From assembly GCA_036403795.1 (NCBI GenBank), contig DASWQJ010000201.1:1-12362 (forward strand): a stretch of DNA of 12,362 nucleotides, read 5' to 3'. Below the pieces are notes generated by a model. The model made no database searches, was not told the DNA's origin, and saw nothing but the letters and a program-made list of their open reading frames with translations. Origin of the DNA: Stenotrophomonas_A sp036403795. Its GTDB lineage: Bacteria; Pseudomonadota; Gammaproteobacteria; Xanthomonadales; Xanthomonadaceae. This document shows, piece after piece, positions 6,828 to 12,362 of the stretch. Numbering within the stretch: position 1 is the stretch's first letter; the number at the start of each line of letters is the position of its first letter. A program made the translations under genes and the position numbers.

Positions 6828-8252
6828 TCAGATCGTGATGTAACCCGTCGCCAGCCAGTACAGGCCCAGGATGGCGCCAATTGCCGCAAGCCCGAAGATG
6901 ATCCAGTCCGATGCGCGTGTGAACACCTGCAGCCCCTGCTCGCGACGGGCCCAGAAGTACAGTGCCGTGCCCGGCGCATACAGCACGGCCGACAACACGA
7001 TGAACTTCATGCCGCCGGCGTAGAGCAGGAAGATGGTGTAGAGCGTGGCGATCAGTGCCATCACCAGGTCTCGGCTACGGCCTTGCGGCCGCGTCTCGTA
7101 ACTTTCGCCACTGCGGGTCAGCTTGAAGCCGTACCCGGCCACGAACAGGAACGGAATCAGCGCCATGGCGCTGGTCAGGTTCAACATCAGGCCGAAGGCG
7201 TCGCGCGACCAATACGTGGTGATGACGATGAGCTGGACGATGATGTTGGTGGCCCACAGCGCGACCACGGGCACCTTGTTCGCATTTTCCTTGGCGAACA
7301 CCTTGGGCATGTCGCGGGTCTTGGCCGCCGTGAACATCACCTCGGCGCAGATCAGCGACCACGCCAGGTAGGCGCCGAGCACCGACACGATCAGGCCCAC
7401 GCTGACGAATACCGCGCCCCACGGCCCCACCACCGCCTCCAGCACCGCCGCCATCGAAGGCTGGCGCATGCCGGCGACCTCGGCACGTTCGATCACCGCA
7501 TAGGGCAGCAAGGTCACCAGCACCATGAGCGTGGTCACCGAGATGAAGCCGATGATGGTCGCCGCGCCGACGTCCTCGCGTTTCTTGGCGTAGCGCGAAT
7601 ACACGCTGGCGCCCTCGATACCCAGGAAGACGAACACCGTGACCAGCATCGTGGCACGGACCTGCTCGAATACCCCGCCCTCCAGGCCGGCGCCATAGAA
7701 GTTGAATCGGAACAGATCCGCCTTGAAGGCGAACGCCATGATAATGATGAAGACCACGATCGGAATGATCTTGGCTACCGTGACCACCTGGTTGATGAAA
7801 GCCGCTTGCTGCACCCCACGCAGGATCATGAAGTGGAACAGCCAGATGCCGGCCGAGGCCACCAGGATCGCGGTAACCGTGTTGCCATCGCCAAACACGG
7901 GGAAAAACGCGCCCAGCGTGGATTTGATCAACACCCAGTACGACACGTTGCCGATGCAGCTGCCGATCCAATAGCCAAACGCGGACAGGAAGCCCGGATA
8001 GTCGCCAAAGCCTTCTTTCGCGTACGCGAACACACCGGCATCGAGATTGGGTTTTCGCTCGGCCAGGAATTGGAAGACACGGGCCAACATGTACATGCCG
8101 GTGCCGGCGATGAGCCAGGCGATGATGGCGCCCAAGGGCCCGGTGGCATTGGCGAAGGTGCGTGGCAGCGAGAAGATGCCCGCCCCCACCATTCCGCCAA
8201 CGACCATGGCGGTCAACTGCATGCGCGACATCTTGGGATCTGATGCAGACAT
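6828..8252 (-). CDS. arcD: Arginine/ornithine antiporter, APC superfamily (ArcD-like)
   Basis: Encodes 474 residues with about 13 hydrophobic helices, like the basic amino acid/polyamine antiporter (APA) group of the APC superfamily. Helix 1 carries MVVGGMVGAGIFSLP (residues 16-30), the substrate-backbone-binding motif of APC carriers. ArcD in Pseudomonas exchanges external arginine for internal ornithine. Assignment to ArcD rests on family type plus position 22 bases upstream of arcA, the same order as the Pseudomonas arcDABC operon. Because no ornithine-forming gene follows here, exchange of arginine for citrulline is an alternative. The ATG at 8252 has AGGTGG about 4 bases upstream. It is the first gene of the minus-strand block and so probably carries the arc promoter in the 8253-8548 gap. 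Confidence 0.9.
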   Translation of the reverse strand: MSASDPKMSRMQLTAMVVGGMVGAGIFSLPRTFANATGPLGAIIAWLIAGTGMYMLARVFQFLAERKPNLDAGVFAYAKEGFGDYPGFLSAFGYWIGSCIGNVSYWVLIKSTLGAFFPVFGDGNTVTAILVASAGIWLFHFMILRGVQQAAFINQVVTVAKIIPIVVFIIIMAFAFKADLFRFNFYGAGLEGGVFEQVRATMLVTVFVFLGIEGASVYSRYAKKREDVGAATIIGFISVTTLMVLVTLLPYAVIERAEVAGMRQPSMAAVLEAVVGPWGAVFVSVGLIVSVLGAYLAWSLICAEVMFTAAKTRDMPKVFAKENANKVPVVALWATNIIVQLIVITTYWSRDAFGLMLNLTSAMALIPFLFVAGYGFKLTRSGESYETRPQGRSRDLVMALIATLYTIFLLYAGGMKFIVLSAVLYAPGTALYFWARREQGLQVFTRASDWIIFGLAAIGAILGLYWLATGYITI

Positions 8253-8548
8253 CGATCCACCTGCTCGGGCTGGACGCCGGATAGCGTGGCGTGAAGATGC
8301 GTGCAGGGACGTGAGTGATTAGTGAATTTCTGCTGAATTTTTATCGGGAATATTACGCAAAACGTCACAATTGCAGGAATTCACGAGAGCACCCATCACG
8401 GTGATTTCACGCGGGCAGGGATCGACTCGCCCCCAAGGGGTCTGGCCGTGGCTTGCCCGCGCGCCAGAGCAGATGCGTACTCGCCATGCCGCGACGGGTC
8501 GTCGCGCATGTCTCCAACTCGTCATATGCCTGACCAGGGAGAACGCCA
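8253..8548. promoter_or_regulatory. Divergent regulatory region between arcD and the TPR-barrel gene
   Basis: A 296-base gap between two divergent starts, so it should hold promoters for both. The stretch 8311-8380 is clearly AT-rich against its surroundings. It contains a direct repeat TGAATTT at 8323-8329 and 8334-8340, 11 bases apart (one helical turn), and an imperfect palindrome ATCACGGTGAT at 8395-8405. I looked for an FNR/Anr box (TTGAT-N4-ATCAA), expected for anaerobic arc control, and saw none. No coding sequence is supported inside it. Confidence 0.6.
8350..8379 (-). promoter_or_regulatory. Candidate sigma-70 promoter for arcDA
   Basis: On the minus strand a good -10 box TAATAT lies at 8350-8355, with a weak -35 TTCCTG at 8374-8379 and an 18-base spacer. 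It would start transcription roughly 90 bases upstream of arcD. The -35 match is poor, so an activator may be needed or the call may be wrong. Confidence 0.3.
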
Positions 8549-9889
8549 ATGGGCATGCTCGACAGGAGAATTCCCCGGCTGCGGCGCGCCTGGCATTGCG
8601 CCGTGTACGTGTCGATCGCACAACTGCTGCTGATTCAAGGCGCAGGCGCGGCCGAGGCCGATCTGGCGCGTGCCCGGGCGTACATCGCCCAAGGCCAGTA
8701 CCAGCAAGCCGCCGACGCGCTCGCGCCGATGGAGCAGGAACACTCGACCGAAGCCGAATACAACTACCTGATGGGGCGCGCCTGGCTGGGCTTGGACGAC
8801 GCCGCGAAGGCCAGCGCGTCATTGCAGCGCAGCCTGGAAATCAGCCCGGATTCGGTGGATGCGCATCTCGCACTCGGGCGTGCCTATTACGCGCTGGGCC
8901 AGTACGCCGATGCGCGAATCGCATTCCAGACCGCCTTGCATTTCGACAACTTGCCGCCGGATCTTCTCTCGCAGGTCGAGATATACGAAGAGGCCGCGCA
9001 GGAGCGATTGGAAGGACAGGCGCTCACGCATTTCGGTTACGCCGAGATCGGCCTGGGCCGGTACCGGGTCAATTCCACGCGCGGTACCGATGCTTTCGGC
9101 GGCGGCGACCGGCGCGACGTGTTCTACAACGCACGACTGGGTGGCGGGCTCAATTACGCCTTCGATGATGGCTACGCCTTCGACGCCACGCTGGACTATC
9201 GCTTCCGCTATTACGACAACCGCGACAGCCGAAACGACAGCGACTTGCGCTGGAGCGCCAGTGGCAGCCGTTCCTTTGGCGACAACAACTGGGCGATGGG
9301 CGTGCGCGGACGGGTCAGCTATCGCGGCAATGGCGACTATCGCAACGATGCCGGGGTATTCACCGACTATGTGCGTAGCCTGGACAGCGACGACCAGCTC
9401 AAGCTCGGGGCCGAAGTGCGTCGCCGCCGTTATCCGCAAGGCCCGTTGCGCGATCGCAGCCGCACCACCAGCACCGTGTCGGTGGGCTGGGTGCATGCCA
9501 TTGGTGAGGGCAATGCCAGTTTCTCGGCCGATGTGCATGGCGGTCGCAACGGCGCCACCAGTCGGCCCGACGGCGACTCGTCGGTGTTCGGCGCCACGGT
9601 GAACCTGGATTACGCGTTCAACGACCACCTGGACGGCTACATCTTCGGCTGGTGGGAGCGCGACTCTTTCAACACCGATGCCCTGCACTTCCACCCGGAC
9701 GCGCTGGACGAGGAAGTCATCCTGCGCCGCAAGGACAATCTCTACGAGGCCGGCCTGGGACTGATCTGGGGCTTCGCGCCGAACTGGTCGCTACGCCCGG
9801 AACTGCTGTACATCCGCGACCAGAGCAACTCGGTGGGGTTCAACTACAGCTCGCTGGAAATGTGGGCGAACGTGCGGTGGCGGTTCTGA
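8549..9889 (+). CDS. Secreted TPR plus outer-membrane beta-barrel protein (Slam/DUF560-like)
   Basis: Encodes 446 residues. A signal peptide (about 1-34, with Arg-rich start, hydrophobic core and AGA cleavage site) is followed by about three tetratricopeptide repeats (about 38-138), a linker, and a C-terminal domain of about 290 residues (160-446). That domain is rich in alternating aromatic/polar strands with Asp/Asn/Gly turns, and ends in WANVRWRF; a terminal Phe is typical of proteins inserted by the BAM machinery. TPR followed by a barrel of this size matches the surface lipoprotein assembly modulator (Slam, DUF560) design, and the SNSVGFNYSS segment near the end resembles its last strands. 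The family call is from architecture, not a search. Start ATG 8549 has AGGGAG 7 bases upstream. No obvious surface-lipoprotein substrate gene lies beside it. Divergent from arcD and convergent with the LuxR-type regulator. Confidence 0.8.
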   Translation: MGMLDRRIPRLRRAWHCAVYVSIAQLLLIQGAGAAEADLARARAYIAQGQYQQAADALAPMEQEHSTEAEYNYLMGRAWLGLDDAAKASASLQRSLEISPDSVDAHLALGRAYYALGQYADARIAFQTALHFDNLPPDLLSQVEIYEEAAQERLEGQALTHFGYAEIGLGRYRVNSTRGTDAFGGGDRRDVFYNARLGGGLNYAFDDGYAFDATLDYRFRYYDNRDSRNDSDLRWSASGSRSFGDNNWAMGVRGRVSYRGNGDYRNDAGVFTDYVRSLDSDDQLKLGAEVRRRRYPQGPLRDRSRTTSTVSVGWVHAIGEGNASFSADVHGGRNGATSRPDGDSSVFGATVNLDYAFNDHLDGYIFGWWERDSFNTDALHFHPDALDEEVILRRKDNLYEAGLGLIWGFAPNWSLRPELLYIRDQSNSVGFNYSSLEMWANVRWRF

Positions 9890-9920
9890 CGTCAGCCCAC
9901 GGCAAAGCAAGTCCCGGACC

Positions 9921-10964
9921 TCACCTGCCACCACCCCGCAGCAACGCCATCGCCTGGGTCCTCGAATGCACCCCTAGCTTGTCGAAGATCCGGGTCAAGG
10001 CATTGCGCACCGTCTTGTCGCTGATGAACAGGGAAGCCGCGATCTGCACGTTGGTATGGCCGGCCAGCAGGCCCTCGACGATTTCCCGCTCGCGTTCGGT
10101 CAACACCGCCAGCGCGCTCGGCACCTCGCCCCCCAGGAACTGCAGCGTCTCTTCGCAAAAGCGTAACCACGCTGGCTCGGTCTCCAGCAGCACGTGATTG
10201 CGTGACTCCAACTCGACGAAGCGCGCGCCATCGATGTGGGCCGCCAGCAACCGCCCTTCTTCCAGCGGCACCACCCCATCCTGGCGTCCATGCATCACCA
10301 GCGTGGGTACGCCCACCTGCGGCAGCAGCGCCGTGACGTTGATGTGCGCGCGTGCCTCGAGCAAGGCGCCGGCCGATTCGGCGTTGGTGGTGGTGCGCGC
10401 CAATTCGTTGAACCACTGCACCTGGGCATCGGTGGCATCGGGAATGAAGCGGGCGGTAAACAACTGCCGAAACACCGGGTTCTGGTCGTCCCAGCCGCCC
10501 CGGGCGATATCCACGATGGCGTGGTACATGCGCGCGGCCTCGTCGTTGCCGCGTTGGTAGGCGCCGCGCGCGTAGCCGCCATACAGCAGCAGATGCGAGA
10601 CGCGCTGCGGATGTTTCACCGCATAGGCAATACAGGCCGCAGCGCCCTGCGAGATGCCGAGCAAGGCGAACGGCCGGTCGATCTGCGCCGCGTCGATCAC
10701 TGCCTCCAGGTCGGCCAGCCAATGCGGCAGCGACAGGCCGCGCGGATCGCCCCCGGTCATCCCGCAGCCGCGTTCGTCGTAGCGGATGAAGCGGAAGTGG
10801 CCGCCCAGGAAACGCGTCCAGTGCTGCCAGATCGAGCTTTCCAGGTCGTACTCAAGATGGGTCAGCCAGTTGGCGGCCTTCACCAGCGGCGGGCCCTGCC
10901 CCATCGACGACCACGCCAGCCGCGTGCCATCGCCTGTGGTCAGGTAACGGATCGACTGCTTCAT
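9921..10964 (-). CDS. Alpha/beta-hydrolase - LuxR-type DNA-binding fusion regulator
   Basis: Encodes 347 residues in two domains. Residues about 1-278 form an alpha/beta hydrolase: oxyanion/core region FIRYDERGCGMT (59-70), nucleophile elbow GISQG with Ser105, acid Asp229 in HGRQDGVVP, and His257 in NHVLL, so the triad is complete. Residues about 288-343 are a LuxR/GerE helix-turn-helix starting LTEREREIVEGLLAG, with the recognition segment SDKTVRNALTRIFDKLG. No response-regulator receiver or autoinducer-binding domain is present. It probably senses or processes a small ester or lactone-like ligand and controls transcription; ligand and targets are unknown. ATG 10964 has GAGGGG 9 bases upstream. 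It is divergent from the methyltransferase gene 166 bases away, a plausible target, and ends 31 bases from the end of the barrel gene with no clear terminator between. Confidence 0.92.
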   Translation of the reverse strand: MKQSIRYLTTGDGTRLAWSSMGQGPPLVKAANWLTHLEYDLESSIWQHWTRFLGGHFRFIRYDERGCGMTGGDPRGLSLPHWLADLEAVIDAAQIDRPFALLGISQGAAACIAYAVKHPQRVSHLLLYGGYARGAYQRGNDEAARMYHAIVDIARGGWDDQNPVFRQLFTARFIPDATDAQVQWFNELARTTTNAESAGALLEARAHINVTALLPQVGVPTLVMHGRQDGVVPLEEGRLLAAHIDGARFVELESRNHVLLETEPAWLRFCEETLQFLGGEVPSALAVLTEREREIVEGLLAGHTNVQIAASLFISDKTVRNALTRIFDKLGVHSRTQAMALLRGGGR

Positions 10965-10984
10965 GGTCGAAGGCCCCTCGGTAC

Positions 10985-11022
10985 ACCTGGGGGCAGTCTA
11001 GTCGGGACAAACCTCCCCCGGT
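10985..11022. repeat. Imperfect inverted repeat upstream of the LuxR-type regulator
   Basis: ACCTGGGGG (10985-10993) and CCCCCGGT (11015-11022) pair over eight bases with one bulged T, around a 21-base centre. It lies in the 166-base gap between the divergent regulator and methyltransferase genes, 20 bases from the regulator start. It could be an operator or an mRNA leader hairpin. It may be chance in this GC-rich gap. Confidence 0.3.
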
Positions 11023-11130
11023 AGCGGCGTGGCCGTCCGCATGCCGGGACGTCCGTCCCCTGCCCCGGGCCCGCGCCTGCGCCGATGCTGTCAGCACGTT
11101 CATTGCCCGCCCGGGCACCGCGAGGCCGAG

Positions 11131-11895
11131 ATGAAGCGTTATCTGATCCTGCTGTATGGCGTGCTCTGTTATGCGTTGTTCTTCGCCACGTTCCTGTATG
11201 CGCTGGGGTTCGTGGGCAACCTGTGGGTGCCCAAGGCCATGGATTCACCGCGCGAAGGCAACCTGGCGGTGGCACTGGCGATCAACCTGGGCTTGCTGGC
11301 GTTGTTTGCGGTGCAGCACAGCGTGATGGCCCGGCCGGCGTTCAAGCGGGCCTGGACGAGGATCATTCCCGCCTCGGCCGAGCGCAGCACCTATACCTTG
11401 CTGTCGAGCCTGGCGTTGATCCTGTTGTTCTGGCAGTGGCGGCCGTTGGGCGGCGTGGTGTGGCACGTGGACAACGAGGTCGGCCGCGCCGTGTTGCTGG
11501 GCGCGTTCGCATTCGGCTGGGGCCTGGTGCTGGTGTCGACGTTCCTGATCAACCACTTCGACCTGTTCGGATTGCGACAGGTGTGGCTGCAGTTTCGTGG
11601 GCGGCCGTACACCGCACTGCCGTTCAAGACGCCGGGGCCGTATCGCTGGGTGCGACATCCGCTGTACGTGGGCTGGTTCTTCGCATTCTGGGCGACGCCC
11701 ACGATGACGGTGACGCACCTGGTGTTTGCGCTGATGACGACGGCTTACATCTTGGTAGCCATCCGCTGGGAGGAACGCGACCTGCTGGCTGCGTTGCCCG
11801 AGTACGCGAAGTACCGCGGCGAGGTGCCGATGCTGGTACCGCGAGTGGTGCGTGGGGTGCGCGGCGACACGGCGACCGGGGTGGCACCGCGGTGA
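11131..11895 (+). CDS. mddA: Methanethiol S-methyltransferase-like membrane protein (MddA, ICMT/NnrU-type)
   Basis: Encodes 254 residues with about six hydrophobic helices (for example 5-29, 45-64, 90-104, 119-139, 178-193 and 195-211). The C-terminal half has GPYRWVRHPLYVG (169-181) and EERDL (214-218), the cofactor-binding signature of isoprenylcysteine carboxyl methyltransferase-type membrane enzymes that use S-adenosylmethionine. NHFDLFGLRQ (141-150) and FWATPTMTVTHL (186-197) are what I recall from MddA, which methylates methanethiol to dimethyl sulfide. The substrate is inferred from this likeness; another small thiol or lipid is possible. The ATG at 11131 has GAGG about 5 bases upstream and begins the first helix; the frame is open to 11029 but that part looks non-coding. 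Divergent from the hydrolase-LuxR gene, which may regulate it. Confidence 0.8.
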   Translation: MKRYLILLYGVLCYALFFATFLYALGFVGNLWVPKAMDSPREGNLAVALAINLGLLALFAVQHSVMARPAFKRAWTRIIPASAERSTYTLLSSLALILLFWQWRPLGGVVWHVDNEVGRAVLLGAFAFGWGLVLVSTFLINHFDLFGLRQVWLQFRGRPYTALPFKTPGPYRWVRHPLYVGWFFAFWATPTMTVTHLVFALMTTAYILVAIRWEERDLLAALPEYAKYRGEVPMLVPRVVRGVRGDTATGVAPR

Positions 11896-11922
11896 GTGCG
11901 CGGCCTCTGCCGCGCTCGTGAC

Positions 11923-11954
11923 CCAAGGGGGATCGGACATCCGATCCCCCTTGG
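11923..11954. terminator. Perfect inverted repeat, likely bidirectional terminator
   Basis: CCAAGGGGGATCGGA (11923-11937) and its exact reverse complement (11940-11954) are separated by only two bases; opening one pair gives a 14-bp stem with an ACAT loop. It sits 27 bases after the mddA stop and 7 bases after the stop of the minus-strand small gene, where a shared terminator is expected. There is no T-run on either side beyond two bases, so termination may rely on stem strength. Confidence 0.65.
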
Positions 11955-11961
11955 CATGGCC

Positions 11962-12183
11962 TTACAGCTCCAACTGGCGCAGCCGCAGGCCATCGTTGCG
12001 ATGGGACGCACGCCAGGTCGGTGCCGCCAATACCACCAAGCCCCCAGCGAGTTTGGGGTATGTGTAACCTTGCTTGCCGAGGTAGTCGTACATTGCAGTC
12101 GGGCCACCGCTATTGAGTAGGCCCCGTGCCTGGACCAAATCTGCCGGGGCAGCGGAAATAGCTACATAGGTCATAATGTTCAT
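11962..12183 (-). CDS. Small hypothetical protein, 73 residues
   Basis: I do not recognise this with certainty. It encodes 73 residues starting MNIMTYVAISAAP, with a segment GGPTAMYDYLGKQGYTY (about 27-43) followed by KLAGGLV. That part vaguely recalls short N-terminal modules of secreted effector or polymorphic toxin proteins from Xanthomonadales; this is from memory and weak. The last 23 residues (from about VLAAPTW) look less ordered and Arg/Leu-rich, so the ORF may be a frameshifted or truncated remnant. ATG 12183 has AAGGA about 7 bases upstream, and its first base is shared with the TGA of an upstream open frame (TGATG), suggesting coupling. No signal peptide or clear membrane helix. 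Convergent with mddA across a strong hairpin. Confidence 0.5.
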   Translation of the reverse strand: MNIMTYVAISAAPADLVQARGLLNSGGPTAMYDYLGKQGYTYPKLAGGLVVLAAPTWRASHRNDGLRLRQLEL

Positions 12184-12362
12184 CACTCATCCTTGTGATC
12201 GATTGTCACGCTGCTGATAAACCTGGTTGACTCGTCCTGAATTTCACGCCATTTAGGTAGCAGAGCGATTCTGTAGGAAATCGTAAGCCATACGTCTCTT
12301 GATGCGTCGAAGGATCTCTGGCTGCATCGTGAAGTCTGGGACTGCGTGTTAACGTTACAGAC
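12183..12362 (-). CDS. C-terminal fragment of an unidentified gene running in from the right edge
   Basis: A minus-strand frame is open from the last base of the window to a TGA at 12183-12185, 59 codons. It ends with FISSVTIDHKDE, preceded by VWLTISYRIALLPKW. Evidence that it is real is modest: no stop in 59 codons at about 49% GC, and a TGATG overlap with the next gene, whose ribosome site lies inside this frame. It is not recognised. The region has markedly lower GC than the rest of the window, suggesting transferred DNA. If real, it and the following small gene form a coupled pair. Confidence 0.35.
   Translation of the reverse strand, partial: VCNVNTQSQTSRCSQRSFDASRDVWLTISYRIALLPKWREIQDESTRFISSVTIDHKDE

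Noticed and set aside
7083..8243. A 386-codon + strand open frame antisense to arcD
   Set aside because: His/Gln/Asp-rich composition is the reverse complement of a hydrophobic transporter; arcD has clear helices and the APC motif.
8253..8548. FNR/Anr box expected upstream of arcD
   Set aside because: No TTGAT-N4-ATCAA or near match was found on either strand by eye.
8371..9168. A 265-codon + strand frame overlapping the barrel gene
   Set aside because: Arg/Ala-rich shadow frame; the 8549 frame has a signal peptide, TPR repeats, a barrel and a ribosome site.
12253..12327. A 24-residue minus-strand ORF (MQPEILRRIKRRMAYDFLQ...) in the right-edge region
   Set aside because: It looks protein-like but is very short, has no clear ribosome site, and competes with the longer open frame ending at 12183. 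It could be the real frame if that one is decayed; undecidable here.
1..12362. CRISPR arrays, tRNA/rRNA genes, insertion sequences or prophage genes
   Set aside because: No regularly spaced repeats, no tRNA cloverleaf-like sequence, and no transposase or integrase motifs were seen.

Overview
The window comes from a high-GC Gram-negative bacterium. It encodes a tripartite-type RND efflux pump with a lipoprotein adaptor, an outer-membrane beta-barrel protein with a C-terminal Phe, and tightly packed GC-rich genes. The gene set and codon use look gammaproteobacterial, and my impression is Xanthomonadales (Xanthomonadaceae/Rhodanobacteraceae). That placement is inference only, since there is no rRNA or other marker gene here.

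From right to left on the minus strand, positions 8252 to 1 hold a long co-directional block. First is arcD-arcA, an arginine/ornithine-type antiporter and an arginine deiminase with a complete active site, separated by 22 bases. No arcB or arcC follows. After a 259-base gap come an RND adaptor lipoprotein, an RND permease, and the small Mrp/Mnh antiporter subunits E, F and G, with G cut by the left edge. Adaptor/permease, permease/mnhE and mnhF/mnhG each overlap by 4 bases, so the pump and the Mrp subunits read as one translationally coupled operon. This RND-Mrp linkage is the most unusual feature of the window.

Divergent from arcD, at 8549-9889, is a secreted TPR plus beta-barrel protein that resembles the Slam/DUF560 outer-membrane family. 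The 8253-8548 gap between them contains an AT-rich core with possible promoter and operator elements. Convergent with it is a one-piece regulator (9921-10964) in which an alpha/beta-hydrolase domain with an intact Ser-Asp-His triad is fused to a LuxR-type DNA-binding domain. Divergent from the regulator is a membrane methyltransferase very like MddA, the methanethiol S-methyltransferase that makes dimethyl sulfide. It is followed by a perfect 15-bp inverted repeat.

The right end (about 11962-12362) is different. GC falls to about 49% over the last 180 bases (hand count), against well over 60% elsewhere. It holds a 73-residue orphan ORF preceded by an overlapping C-terminal fragment of another ORF. 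This looks like the edge of an accessory region, possibly an effector/immunity-type or decayed locus.

The arc genes release ammonia and the Mrp subunits belong to a cation/proton antiporter, so a shared role in pH or ion homeostasis is conceivable. Nothing in the sequence proves it.
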